From contig NZ_BBWK01000004.1 in assembly GCF_001463765.1 (NCBI RefSeq), positions 18,725 to 82,724 of the forward strand: a DNA stretch of 64,000 nt, read 5' to 3'. How positions within the stretch are numbered: the first letter of the stretch is position 1; each line of letters begins with the position of its first letter. The stretch is from Aureimonas sp. AU4. Its GTDB lineage: Bacteria > Pseudomonadota > Alphaproteobacteria > Rhizobiales > Rhizobiaceae. Position numbers and translations under genes: made by a program. This document shows, piece by piece, positions 37,992 through 47,809 of the stretch. Under the pieces are notes generated by a model, which ran no database searches, was not told the DNA's origin, and saw nothing but the letters and a program-made list of their open reading frames with translations.

Positions 37992-38018
37992 GGCCGACCG
38001 CCGCTTCGGCGGTCGGCC
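37992..38018 (+). terminator. Strong hairpin after rpsR
   Basis: A 12-bp perfect GC-rich stem, GGCCGACCGCCG/CGGCGGTCGGCC, with a three-base CTT loop that is alternatively read as a shorter stem closed by a TTCG-type loop. The downstream sequence ATTCTCCTG has no T-run, so it may act as a partial terminator or processing/stability element that separates high rpsF-rpsR expression from the DUF2232-rplI part. Confidence 0.5.
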
Positions 38019-38123
38019 ATTCTCCTGCCCGGTGCTCGGCGCCCGCTCGCAGGATTTGATGCCAATCGCCGAGCTGGGGCACCCCGCCCCTAACTGCGAA
38101 GCCCGCAGGACAGCGAAGAGTTC

Positions 38124-39053
38124 ATGAAGCCCAGCGCCCTTCTCGTCGGCCTCCTCGCCGGCCTTGCCTCCGCCCTCCTGTTCGCCGGACTCGTCACGCA
38201 GTCGAGCGGCGCGGTCGGCCTCGCGCTCGTGGCTCCCGTTCCCGTCATGCTTGCCAGCCTTGGCTGGGGATCGGCCAGCGGCTTCGTCGCCGCCCTGTCG
38301 GCCTTCGGCGCCGTCGCCGCCGCCGCCGGCACGCTCAACGCGGGCTTCTCGGTTCTCATCCCCGTCGCCCTGCCTGCCGCCATCCTCGGGCATATCGCCG
38401 GCCTTGCGCGCCCGACTGAAGGCGCCAACGGCCAGCCCGTCCTCGACTGGTTCCCGATCCGCCGCATCCTGTTCGCGGCCGCGCTGCTGGCGGCGGCGGC
38501 CTGCGTCGCTCTCGGCGCCCTAATCGGGTTCGACCGCGACGAACTGGCCCCGCTCGTCGCCGACGCGCTGACCCAGCAGGGAGCCGGTGCCGATATCCAA
38601 TCCGCGCAGGTGCAGGAGATCGCCCGCTTCGTCGTGGGCGCCATTCCCTTCGTTCAGCCGGCCTTCCTTCTCCTGACGCTGGTGATCTGCCTCTACGTGT
38701 CGGCGGCGATCGCGCGAGCGAGCGGACGCCTCCAACGCCCCCGCGACGACCTGCCCGCCACCGCGATCCTGCCCCGCGCGGCGCTGACGCTCTTCGCGCT
38801 GGCCCTGGCCGCCTCGTTTCTCGGCGGCGCGGCCGGAACCGTCGCGGCGGTGCTCGTCGGTGCCCTGGCGCTCGCCTTCACGCTCGTCGGCCTCGCCGCG
38901 CTCCACCGGCGCACGCGCGGGCGCGGCTCGCGCACCCTCATCCTCTTCACGACCTACGCGGCGATCGCGCTCCTGTCGTTCCCGCTCCTCGCCTTCCTGG
39001 TTCTCGGCCTGTTCGAGACCGCGAAACCGCCGGCCTCGCCGGCAAGTGCCTGA
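38124..39053 (+). CDS. DUF2232 family integral membrane protein
   Basis: A 309-aa multi-spanning protein of unknown function. About eight hydrophobic segments are visible, among them LLVGLLAGLASALLFAGLV, VGLALVAPVPVMLASLGW, FVAALSAFGAVAAAAGTLNAG, ILFAAALLAAAACVALGALIG, FVQPAFLLLTLVICLYVSAAI, LTLFALALAASFLGGAAGTVAAVLVGALAL and the final LLSFPLLAFLVLGLFE. No catalytic or transport motif is evident. In alphaproteobacteria this family sits between rpsR and rplI, as here, but any link to the ribosome is unknown. GCGAAGAG-type purines precede the ATG. Confidence 0.8.
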   Translation: MKPSALLVGLLAGLASALLFAGLVTQSSGAVGLALVAPVPVMLASLGWGSASGFVAALSAFGAVAAAAGTLNAGFSVLIPVALPAAILGHIAGLARPTEGANGQPVLDWFPIRRILFAAALLAAAACVALGALIGFDRDELAPLVADALTQQGAGADIQSAQVQEIARFVVGAIPFVQPAFLLLTLVICLYVSAAIARASGRLQRPRDDLPATAILPRAALTLFALALAASFLGGAAGTVAAVLVGALALAFTLVGLAALHRRTRGRGSRTLILFTTYAAIALLSFPLLAFLVLGLFETAKPPASPASA

Positions 39054-39083
39054 TCCCGCAACCACACAAAAGGACACCTGACC

Positions 39084-39668
39084 ATGGACGTCATCCTTCT
39101 CGAGCGCATCAACCGTCTCGGCGGTCTCGGCGACACCGTTCGCGTGCGCGACGGCTACGCCCGCAACTACCTGCTGCCGACGGGCCGCGCGCTCCGCGCC
39201 AACGACGCGAACCGCGCCAAGTTCGAGTCGCAGAAGACACAGCTCATCGCCCGCAACGAGGAGCGCCGCACCGAGGCCCAGGGCCTGGGCGAGACGCTCG
39301 ACGGCAAGAGCTTCACGATCATCCGCTCGGCCGGCGAGACCGGTCAGCTCTACGGTTCGGTCTCGGCTCGCGACCTCGCCGACATCCTGAAGGCCGAGGG
39401 CTTCGACGTCAGCCGGAACGCGGTCGAACTCAACCAGCCGATCAAGGCGATCGGCATTCACAAGGTGAAGATCATCCTCCACGCCGAGGTCTCGATCACG
39501 ATCAACGTGAACGTCGCCCGCTCCGCGGAGGAGGCCGAGCGCCAGTCGCGCGGCGAGACGCTCACCTCGGCTGCCGCGATCTACGGCGTGGAGGACGAGT
39601 ACGCCGACGAGGAAGAGGCCGCCGAGGAGACCGAGGCGGGCGAGACCACCGAAGAGGCGCAGGGCTGA
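39084..39668 (+). CDS. rplI: 50S ribosomal protein L9
   Basis: A two-domain protein at the base of the L1 stalk. The 194-aa protein starts [39 protein letters not shown], the canonical N-domain. A long connecting helix follows (residues about 40-75), then the C-domain with [30 protein letters not shown] and [25 protein letters not shown]. The last 35 residues form an acidic tail ([22 protein letters not shown]), an extension beyond the usual 150 aa. AAAGGACACCTGACC precedes the ATG. A textbook intrinsic terminator follows. Confidence 0.97.
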   Translation: MDVILLERINRLGGLGDTVRVRDGYARNYLLPTGRALRANDANRAKFESQKTQLIARNEERRTEAQGLGETLDGKSFTIIRSAGETGQLYGSVSARDLADILKAEGFDVSRNAVELNQPIKAIGIHKVKIILHAEVSITINVNVARSAEEAERQSRGETLTSAAAIYGVEDEYADEEEAAEETEAGETTEEAQG

Positions 39669-39722
39669 CCCTGGCATCGGGACGATCGACGTTTCGTCCG
39701 ACTTAGCTTTTTTCAACTTCAG

Positions 39723-39755
39723 GGCGTCCCGATCGGTCGGGACGCCTTTTCTTTT
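39723..39755 (+). terminator. Intrinsic terminator after rplI
   Basis: A 10-bp perfect stem (GGCGTCCCGA/TCGGGACGCC) around a TCGG loop is followed by TTTTCTTTT. This is the clearest Rho-independent terminator in the window and ends the rpsF-rpsR-DUF2232-rplI operon. Confidence 0.92.
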
Positions 39756-39820
39756 CGTTCGATCACGTCATTCTGATTTGGCTGGCGCGCCAGAGAGCGC
39801 CGGTGAGTCTGGAGGCGTTC

Positions 39821-41092
39821 ATGTATCCGCTTCTCTCGTTTTACCTGAAGCGTCTCATTCGAAAGGGGACGCTGACCATCCACACGGTGGACGGCGGGCA
39901 CCACAGCTTCGGCGACGGCGAGCCGCCCCATGTCGAGCTCGCGATCAAGACCCGCGCGGCCGAACGCCAGATCGGCCACAACCCCGCCTTGAAACTCGGC
40001 GAATGCTACATGGACGGCGAGGTCGACATGGTGTTGGGCTCGATCTACGACCTGATCGCGCTCGTCTTCGACAACGCGGCCATGACCGCGACCGGCCAGC
40101 CGTGGATGAAGGCGATCGAGCAGGTCCGCCTTCTTTACCGACGCGTCGTGCAGAACAACGTGCCGAAGCGCTCCCGGCGCAACGTGCAGCGGCACTACGA
40201 CCTGTCGGGCGATCTATACGCCCTCTTTCTCGACCCGGACTGGCAGTATTCCTGCGCCTATTTCGAGACGCCCGAACAGTCGCTCGCCGACGCTCAGCTC
40301 GCCAAGAAGCGGCATATCGCGGCCAAGCTCCGCTTCGACCGGCCCGGCCTCTCGACGCTCGACATCGGGAGCGGCTGGGGTGGCATGGGCCTTTACCTCG
40401 CGCGCGAGTGCGGGGCGCGGGTCAAGGGTGTGACGCTTTCCGACGAGCAGCTGAAGCGGTCCAACACGCGGGCCGTCGAGAGCGGACTGTCGGACCGCGT
40501 CCGTTTCGAGCTGCAGGATTACCGCCATATCGAGGAGCGCTTCGACCGCATCGTCTCGGTCGGCATGTTCGAGCATGTCGGTCGCGACTTCTACGATCCG
40601 TTCTTCCAACAGGCCGCCAAGCTCCTGAAGCCGGATGGCGTCATGCTGCTCCATACGATCGGACGCACGACGCCCCCCTACAACACCAACAGCTTCATCG
40701 ACCGGCACATCTTTCCGGGCGGCTACATCCCGTCGCTGTCCGAGGTGATGCCGGCGATCGAATGCTCCGGGCTGGGAATCACCGATATCGAGGTCCTGAG
40801 ATTGCACTATGCCGAGACGTGCCGCGCCTGGCGCATGGCCTTCCTTGAGCGTTGGTCCGAGGCCGAAGCGCTCTACGACCGGCGCTTCTGCCGCATGTGG
40901 GAGTTCTACCTCGCGATCTCCGAGGCCTCGTTCCGCTGGCAGGGCTACGTCGTCTTCCAGATCCAGCTGACCCACGCCGTCGACGCGCTTCCGATCCGCC
41001 GTGACTACATGACGGAGACCGAAAAGGCGCTGAAGCAGCGCGAGGCGCGCGCCGTCGAACAGCCCGAGCGGGCGTGCGTCGCCGCCGAATAG
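39821..41092 (+). CDS. cfa: Cyclopropane-fatty-acyl-phospholipid synthase
   Basis: Adds a methylene bridge from S-adenosylmethionine across cis double bonds of membrane phospholipid acyl chains. The 423-aa protein has an N-terminal lipid-binding part (YPLLSFYLKRLIRKGTLTIHTVDGG). RRNVQRHYDLSGDLYALFLDPDWQYSCAYFETPEQSLADAQ carries the conserved QYSCAYF segment. The SAM motif is LDIGSGWGGMGLYLA; VSVGMFEHVGRDFYDPFF and DRHIFPGGYIPSLSEV follow. The start at 39821 is chosen because GGAGG lies six bases upstream; a GTG at 39803 is also in frame but lacks a site. It stands alone after the rplI terminator. Confidence 0.95.
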   Translation: MYPLLSFYLKRLIRKGTLTIHTVDGGHHSFGDGEPPHVELAIKTRAAERQIGHNPALKLGECYMDGEVDMVLGSIYDLIALVFDNAAMTATGQPWMKAIEQVRLLYRRVVQNNVPKRSRRNVQRHYDLSGDLYALFLDPDWQYSCAYFETPEQSLADAQLAKKRHIAAKLRFDRPGLSTLDIGSGWGGMGLYLARECGARVKGVTLSDEQLKRSNTRAVESGLSDRVRFELQDYRHIEERFDRIVSVGMFEHVGRDFYDPFFQQAAKLLKPDGVMLLHTIGRTTPPYNTNSFIDRHIFPGGYIPSLSEVMPAIECSGLGITDIEVLRLHYAETCRAWRMAFLERWSEAEALYDRRFCRMWEFYLAISEASFRWQGYVVFQIQLTHAVDALPIRRDYMTETEKALKQREARAVEQPERACVAAE

Positions 41093-41176
41093 CGGCTGGC
41101 GGAGCTTGCGCGAGGCTAGGAAAATGATCCGCTTTTCGGGCGGGGAACCCCTCGGAAAGTTGGTAACGGGACCCCA

Positions 41177-41216
41177 TCTCCTGTAGGATCGACGCTTCGT
41201 CCGAGCCTACAGGAGA
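41177..41216 (+). promoter_or_regulatory. dnaB leader hairpin that sequesters the Shine-Dalgarno
   Basis: Arms TCTCCTGTAGG (41177-41187) and CCTACAGGAGA (41206-41216) are perfectly complementary over 11 bp. Between them an inner stem GACG-CTT-CGTC (41191-41201) can stack after a small internal loop. The right arm contains AGGAG, the only good ribosome-binding site for dnaB, seven bases before ATG 41223. If the RNA folds as drawn, ribosome access to dnaB is blocked until the stem opens, so it is a candidate translational control element. A DNA operator is the alternative reading. Confidence 0.7.
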
Positions 41217-41222
41217 CGCGCC

Positions 41223-42707
<1,485 letters not shown>

Positions 42708-42748
42708 CCCTTCATGACGAGCGCATCTTCCCTAAGGATCGCCGGCTG

Positions 42749-44143
42749 ATGGCCAAGGCGAAGACGACCTTCGTCTGCCAGAACTGCGGCGCCGTGACCT
42801 CGCGCTGGCAGGGAAAGTGCGAGGCCTGCGGCGAGTGGAACACGATCGTCGAGGAGTCGGATATCGGCGGCGGCATCGCCGGAGGTCCGGTCTCGCGCTC
42901 TCGCCGCAAGGGGCGTCCCTCGGCGCTTCTCCCGCTCCAGGGCGAGGCCGAGGAGGCGCCGCGCATCCGCACCGGCATCGACGAGTTCGACCGCGTGACG
43001 GGCGGCGGCATCGTGCGCGGATCGGCGCTTCTCGTCGGCGGTGATCCGGGCATCGGCAAATCGACACTTCTGATGCAGGCGGCGGCCGCGCTCGCGCGCG
43101 CCGGCAACCGCGTGATCTACGTGTCGGGCGAGGAGGCGGTCGCGCAGGTGCGCCTTCGCGCCCAGCGCCTCAAGGCCGCCGACGCCTCGGTCGAGCTTCT
43201 GGCCGAGACCAATATCGAGGACATCCTCGCCACGCTCGGCCAGGACAAGCGGCCCGATCTCGTCATCATCGATTCGATCCAGACCGTCTGGACCGATGCG
43301 GTGGAATCGGCGCCGGGAACCGTCACGCAGGTTCGCGCCGGAAGCCAGGCGCTAATCCGCTATGCCAAGTCCACAGGCGCGGCGATGATCCTCGTCGGCC
43401 ATGTCACGAAGGAAGGCCAGATCGCGGGCCCGCGCGTCGTTGAACACATGGTCGACGCCGTGCTCTACTTCGAGGGCGAGGGCGCGCATCACTATCGCAT
43501 CCTGCGCACGGTCAAGAATCGCTTCGGCCCGACCGACGAGATCGGCGTCTTCGAGATGGGGGACGCGGGCCTGCGCGAGGTGCCGAACCCGTCCGAGCTG
43601 TTTCTCGGCGAGCGCAACGGCAAGGCACCGGGTGCCGCTGTGTTCGCCGGGATGGAGGGCACGCGCCCGGTCCTCGTCGAGATCCAGGCGCTCGTCGCCC
43701 CCTCGCCGCTCGGCACGCCGCGCCGCTCGGTGATCGGTTGGGACCAGCCGCGCCTCGCCATGGTGCTGGCGGTGCTGGAGGCCCATTGCGGCGTGCGGCT
43801 CGGGCAGCACGACGTCTATCTCAACGTCGCTGGAGGCTACCGGATCAAGGAGCCCGCCGCCGATCTCGCGGTGGCGGCCGCGCTCGTCTCCTCGCTGTCG
43901 GGCCGCCCGCTGCCGGCGGACTGCGTGTATTTCGGCGAGATCAGCCTGTCGGGATCGGTGCGGCCGGTCTCCCATGGCGGCCAGCGGCTGAAGGAAGCAG
44001 AGAAGCTCGGCTTCCGCCAGTCGGTGCAGCCGCTGCTCGGCCCCGACATGCCGCGCTCGCGCGACGGCGAAACCGTGGAAATCGAGCAGTTGCCGGACCT
44101 TGTCGCCCGCGTCGCGGCGGGTGCGCTGGAAGCCGAGGCTTGA
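42749..44143 (+). CDS. radA: DNA repair protein RadA
   Basis: A RecA-related branch-migration ATPase of recombinational repair. The 464-aa protein has an N-terminal four-cysteine zinc finger (CQNCGAVTSRWQGKCEACGEWNTI). It is followed by a RecA-like core with Walker A GGDPGIGKSTLLMQ, VIYVSGEEAVAQVRLRA, Walker B LVIIDSIQTVW, and the RadA-specific KNRFG motif in RTVKNRFGPTDEIGVFEM. A Lon-protease-like C-terminal domain lacks the catalytic function (VYLNVAGGYRIKEPAADLAVAAALVSS). It starts 41 nt after dnaB; the clustering of dnaB and radA fits fork maintenance. Confidence 0.96.
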   Translation: MAKAKTTFVCQNCGAVTSRWQGKCEACGEWNTIVEESDIGGGIAGGPVSRSRRKGRPSALLPLQGEAEEAPRIRTGIDEFDRVTGGGIVRGSALLVGGDPGIGKSTLLMQAAAALARAGNRVIYVSGEEAVAQVRLRAQRLKAADASVELLAETNIEDILATLGQDKRPDLVIIDSIQTVWTDAVESAPGTVTQVRAGSQALIRYAKSTGAAMILVGHVTKEGQIAGPRVVEHMVDAVLYFEGEGAHHYRILRTVKNRFGPTDEIGVFEMGDAGLREVPNPSELFLGERNGKAPGAAVFAGMEGTRPVLVEIQALVAPSPLGTPRRSVIGWDQPRLAMVLAVLEAHCGVRLGQHDVYLNVAGGYRIKEPAADLAVAAALVSSLSGRPLPADCVYFGEISLSGSVRPVSHGGQRLKEAEKLGFRQSVQPLLGPDMPRSRDGETVEIEQLPDLVARVAAGALEAEA

Positions 44144-44216
44144 TTTTTGCCCTATTGCGAAGTGTAAGCATGATGCAACGCACCCAGCACCGAACGCGAG
44201 CAGGCGCCCACAGCCG

Positions 44217-44852
44217 ATGAACGTCACCCTTCTCGACGCGATCCTCGTCGCGATCATGCTCGTTTCGGGCCTGCTCGCGATGGTTCGCGGTTTCTCGCGC
44301 GAGGTGCTGAGCATCGTCAGCTGGGTGGTGGCCGCAGTGGTCGCCTTCCTGTTCTACGCGCGCGTCACGCCCTTCGCGATGAACTACATCCACAACGAAA
44401 AGGTCGCGCTGGCGGCCTCGGCGGCGGGCCTGTTCTTCCTGACGCTGATCGTGGTCTCCTTCATCACGCTGAAGATCGCGGACTTCATCATCGACAGCCG
44501 CGTCGGGGCCATCGACCGCGTGCTCGGCTTCGCCTTCGGCGCCGCGCGCGGCCTCCTCCTCGTCGTCGTCGCGATGGTGTTCTTCAACTGGCTGACACCG
44601 CCCCAGACCGGCAATCAGCCACCCTGGGTCTCGAACGCCCACTTCAAGCCGTTCCTGGACGACCTTGGCACCCGCCTCGTCGCCGCGCTCCCCGACAACC
44701 CGGAAGAGACGATCCGCGAGCGGTTCGGCGCACCGGCAACCCCGGCCGACGGCCCGGCGGCATCCGAGGCGCCGGCAGGCGGCTCGCCGGCCTCGATCGA
44801 GGACGCGATCCAGCAGGACGAGGAACAGCCGGCCGAAGCGCCGGCCAACTGA
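44217..44852 (+). CDS. cvpA: CvpA family inner-membrane protein
   Basis: A 211-aa protein of the CvpA family, named for colicin V production but of uncertain basic role. Four membrane helices are visible: LLDAILVAIMLVSGLLAMVRG, VLSIVSWVVAAVVAFLFYARV, LAASAAGLFFLTLIVVSFITL and GFAFGAARGLLLVVVAMVFFNWL. A cytoplasmic tail of about 85 residues is rich in Ala, Pro and Glu. The cvpA-purF order is conserved in many proteobacteria, as here. The start at 44217 (MNVTLLDA) is the family start; an upstream GTG-type extension into radA is not supported. Confidence 0.92.
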   Translation: MNVTLLDAILVAIMLVSGLLAMVRGFSREVLSIVSWVVAAVVAFLFYARVTPFAMNYIHNEKVALAASAAGLFFLTLIVVSFITLKIADFIIDSRVGAIDRVLGFAFGAARGLLLVVVAMVFFNWLTPPQTGNQPPWVSNAHFKPFLDDLGTRLVAALPDNPEETIRERFGAPATPADGPAASEAPAGGSPASIEDAIQQDEEQPAEAPAN

Positions 44853-44896
44853 CCAGACCCGGGCCTCGCGCCGCGCGCGGACGCTCCCGACAGGAC

Positions 44897-44935
44897 GAAG
44901 CCCGGAAGCCCACGGCTCCCCGGGCTTCTCAGCTT
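44897..44935 (+). terminator. Hairpin with short T-run between cvpA and purF
   Basis: A 9-bp stem (GAAGCCCGG/CCGGGCTTC) with a 14-nt loop is followed by TCAGCTTTT. It probably terminates or attenuates the dnaB-radA-cvpA transcript before purF. The long loop lowers confidence. Confidence 0.55.
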
Positions 44936-44953
44936 TTCGCATTCCCACCGACG

Positions 44954-44970
44954 CGCCCCCATATGGGGCG
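44954..44970. repeat. Palindrome CGCCCC-N5-GGGGCG upstream of purF
   Basis: Two perfect 6-nt arms surround CATAT, centred 45 nt upstream of the purF start. The symmetry and position are those of a repressor operator, but no purine regulator site of this form is known to me for this group. Confidence 0.4.
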
Positions 44971-45006
44971 TGGTTCCGGTACTCGGCAGGACGAGAGGTT
45001 CAGCCC

Positions 45007-46458
45007 ATGGACGAGACGCCCTTCGACGACGACACGCTGCATGAGGAGTGCGGCGTCTTCGGCATCTTCAACCGCCAGGATGCGGCGGCGCTCGTCACGC
45101 TCGGCCTGCACTCGCTGCAGCATCGAGGGCAGGAAGCGGCCGGCATCGTCTCCTACGACGGGCGCCAGTTCCACGTGGAGCGCCATTCCGGCTTGATCGG
45201 CGACACGTTCACCAAGCAGTCGGTGCTGGAGCGGCTGCCGGGTGGCTGTGCGATCGGCCATACGCGCTATGCGACGACCGGCGGTGGCGGCCTGCGCAAC
45301 GTGCAGCCCTTCTTCGCCGAGCTTTCGGCCGGCGGCTTCGCCGTCGCCCACAACGGCAACATCACCAATGCCCTCACCGTGCAGCGTGAGCTCCAACGAC
45401 GCGGCTCGATCTTCTCGTCGACCTCCGATACCGAGACGATTCTCCATCTCGTCGCCACCAGCGCCGCGCGCCACTTCAACGACAAGCTGATCGATGCCCT
45501 TTCGCGCCTCGAGGGCGCCTATTCCCTGGTTGGCATGACGCCCGACCGCATGATCGGCGTGCGCGATCCGCTCGGCATCCGTCCGCTCGTGCTCGGGCGC
45601 CTCGACGACGCCTTCGTCCTTGCTTCCGAGACCTGCGCACTCGACATCATCGGCGCGGAGTTCATCCGCGACATCAAGCCGGGCGAGATGATCACCGTCA
45701 CCGACGGCGGCATCGAGAGCGACTTCCCGTTCCAGAAGCGCCGGTCGCGCTTCTGCATTTTCGAATACGTCTACTTCGCGCGGCCCGACTCCAACGTCGA
45801 AGGGCGCAACGTCTACGAGATCCGCAAGCGGATCGGCTCGGAGCTGGCGCGCGAAAGCCACGCGGACGCGGACATCGTGGTGCCGGTGCCCGATTCCGGC
45901 GTGCCGGCAGCGATCGGCTACGCGCAGGAGGCGGGGCTTCCGTTCGAGCTCGGCATCATCCGCAACCATTATGTCGGGCGCACCTTCATCCAGCCGACCG
46001 ACTCGATCCGGCACATGGGCGTGAAGCTCAAGCACAACCCGAACCGGCGCATCATCGAGGGCAAGCGCGTCATCCTGGTGGACGACTCCATCGTTCGCGG
46101 CACGACGAGCCAGAAGATCGTGCAGCTCGTTCGCGACGCGGGCGCGACCGAGGTGCATATGCGCATCGCGTCGCCGCCGACCTCGGCGAGCTGCTTCTAC
46201 GGCGTCGACACGCCCGAGAAGTCGAAGCTGCTCGCCTCGCGCATGTCGATCGCGGAGATGGCCGACTACATCAAGGTCGACAGCCTCGCCTTCCTGTCGA
46301 TCGACGGCCTCTACCGCGCCACCTCGGAGCCCGAGCGCAACCGGCAGGCGCCGCAGTTCTGCGACGCGTGCTTCACGGGCGACTACCCGACGGCGCTGAC
46401 CGACTTCGACAGCGCGGAGGAGACGCGCCCGCTGTCGCTCCTCGCCACCAACGGCTGA
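45007..46458 (+). CDS. purF: Amidophosphoribosyltransferase
   Basis: First committed step of purine synthesis: PRPP plus glutamine to phosphoribosylamine. The 483-aa protein is of the Bacillus type. A short propeptide (MDETPFDDDTLHEE) precedes the nucleophile Cys in CGVFGIF. The glutaminase domain has HRGQEAAGIVSYD and HNGNITNA. The PRPP loop is VILVDDSIVRGTTSQKIVQL. Four cysteines that could hold a [4Fe-4S] cluster lie in RFCIFEY, SASCFYG and FCDACFTGDYP. VRNHYVGRTFIQP-type sequence (IIRNHYVGRTFIQPTD) is present. Regulation may involve the upstream palindrome; feedback by nucleotides is known for the family. Confidence 0.97.
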   Translation: MDETPFDDDTLHEECGVFGIFNRQDAAALVTLGLHSLQHRGQEAAGIVSYDGRQFHVERHSGLIGDTFTKQSVLERLPGGCAIGHTRYATTGGGGLRNVQPFFAELSAGGFAVAHNGNITNALTVQRELQRRGSIFSSTSDTETILHLVATSAARHFNDKLIDALSRLEGAYSLVGMTPDRMIGVRDPLGIRPLVLGRLDDAFVLASETCALDIIGAEFIRDIKPGEMITVTDGGIESDFPFQKRRSRFCIFEYVYFARPDSNVEGRNVYEIRKRIGSELARESHADADIVVPVPDSGVPAAIGYAQEAGLPFELGIIRNHYVGRTFIQPTDSIRHMGVKLKHNPNRRIIEGKRVILVDDSIVRGTTSQKIVQLVRDAGATEVHMRIASPPTSASCFYGVDTPEKSKLLASRMSIAEMADYIKVDSLAFLSIDGLYRATSEPERNRQAPQFCDACFTGDYPTALTDFDSAEETRPLSLLATNG

Positions 46459-46487
46459 CCCGGAACGGACGGACCCGAGAGAGACGC

Positions 46488-47228
46488 ATGGCAGGACGAT
46501 TGAACGGCGCGGTCGCGCTCGTGACCGGGGCCTCGCGCGGCATCGGCTACCACCTCGCCAGGCAGCTGGCGGGGGAAGGCGCGCATGTGATCGCCGTCGC
46601 CCGCACGGTGGGCGGGCTCGAAGAGCTCGACGACGAGATCAAGTCAGCAGGGGGCGCGGCGACGCTCGTACCGCTCGACCTCGCCGACATGGCCGGCATC
46701 GATCGGCTGGGCGGCGCGATCCACGAGCGCTGGGGCAAGCTTGACGTTCTCGTCGCCAATGCGGGCGTTCTCGGCGTGCTCGCGCCGATCGGCCACATCG
46801 AGGCGAAGGTCTTCGAGCGCACGATGCTGCTCAACGTGACCTCGACCTGGCGGATGATCCGCGCGGTGGACCCGCTCCTGCGCGCCTCGGCCCACGGACG
46901 GGCGATCGTCCTTTCCTCGGGCGCGGCCCATTCCTGCAAGGCGTTCTGGGGGCTTTATGCCGCGACCAAGGCGGCAGACGAGGCGATGGTGCGCTCTTGG
47001 GCGAACGAGACCGCCAACACGCCGCTTCGGGTGAACTCCGTCAATCCGGGCGCGACGCGCACCGCCATGCGCGCGCTCGCCATGCCCGGAGAAGACCCGG
47101 AAACGCTTCCCAAGCCGGTCGACGTCGCCGCGCGCATCCTGCCGCTCGCCATGCCGGAGCTGACCGAAACGGGACAACTCTTCGACGTGCGTCAGAACCG
47201 TTTCCTGCGCTACCACGCGCCGGACTGA
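46488..47228 (+). CDS. Short-chain dehydrogenase/reductase
   Basis: A 246-aa classical SDR. NAD(P)-binding motif VALVTGASRGIGYHLARQL lies near the N-terminus, with LDVLVANAGVLGVLAPIGHI, catalytic Ser in AIVLSSGAAHSCKAF and YxxxK in LYAATKAADEA, then TPLRVNSVNPGATRTAM. An Arg in VARTVGG at the end of the second strand hints at NADP preference. The substrate is unknown. It starts 29 nt after purF and ends 10 nt before the convergent PNPOx-like gene; this purF-SDR pairing is common in Hyphomicrobiales, but no purine role is implied. Confidence 0.9.
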   Translation: MAGRLNGAVALVTGASRGIGYHLARQLAGEGAHVIAVARTVGGLEELDDEIKSAGGAATLVPLDLADMAGIDRLGGAIHERWGKLDVLVANAGVLGVLAPIGHIEAKVFERTMLLNVTSTWRMIRAVDPLLRASAHGRAIVLSSGAAHSCKAFWGLYAATKAADEAMVRSWANETANTPLRVNSVNPGATRTAMRALAMPGEDPETLPKPVDVAARILPLAMPELTETGQLFDVRQNRFLRYHAPD

Positions 47229-47238
47229 GCTGCGGCCC

Positions 47239-47793
47239 TCAGGCCTCCACGAAACCGGTCGGCAACCCGTCGATACTGGTGAGGTTCTTCTCCTGCCGAT
47301 AGGCGCGCAGGCCCTCCTCGCCCTTCTTCTCGGCCCAGTTGTCGAGGACCGGACGCTCGCCGGTATGCTCGAAGGTCGGCACGGCGAAGCCGCAGGAGGT
47401 CTGGACGAGATCGATGTCCAGCGTCACGACCTGACGCGCGCCCAGCGGTTCGCCGGACGCGTAACGCTCGCCCAGGAACGCCTCGTAGGCAGGGCTGCCC
47501 CGAAAATCGACGCGGGCTCGCCCATAAAGGCGCAGGATCAGCGGCGGACCCTCGAAGGCGCAGAACATGGCTGTCGCCCGTCCGCCCGCCATCGAGTGGG
47601 CGGCCGTCTCGCTGCCGCTTCCGGTCAGGTCGAGATAGGCGACGGTGAGGTCTCCCAGAACGTGGAAGTGCTGCGTCGACCGGGGCGAGATGTTCACGCG
47701 GCTGTCACCCACAGCCGACCCGAAGAAGAAGATGTGCTGACGCTCGATGAAGGCCAGATGGCTGTCCTCGATGCGCTCGAACTGCTTGGCCAT
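47239..47793 (-). CDS. Pyridoxamine 5'-phosphate oxidase family protein
   Basis: A 184-aa protein of the split-barrel flavin-binding superfamily. The N-terminal half carries the flavin-site pattern FIERQHIFFFGSAVGDSRVNISPR and VAYLDLTGSGSETAAHSMAGGRATAMFCAFEGPPLILRLYGRARV. The C-terminal half contains QTSCGFAVPTFEHTGERPVLDNWAEKKG and appears to be a family-specific lid. Relatives are usually listed only as PNPOx-domain proteins; true PdxH activity is unlikely because the PdxH C-terminal signature is absent. A heme- or F420-linked role cannot be excluded. It stands between the convergent SDR gene and co-directional pssA. Confidence 0.82.
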   Translation of the reverse strand: MAKQFERIEDSHLAFIERQHIFFFGSAVGDSRVNISPRSTQHFHVLGDLTVAYLDLTGSGSETAAHSMAGGRATAMFCAFEGPPLILRLYGRARVDFRGSPAYEAFLGERYASGEPLGARQVVTLDIDLVQTSCGFAVPTFEHTGERPVLDNWAEKKGEEGLRAYRQEKNLTSIDGLPTGFVEA

Positions 47794-47809
47794 GCCAGCC
47801 CCCTTCCCC

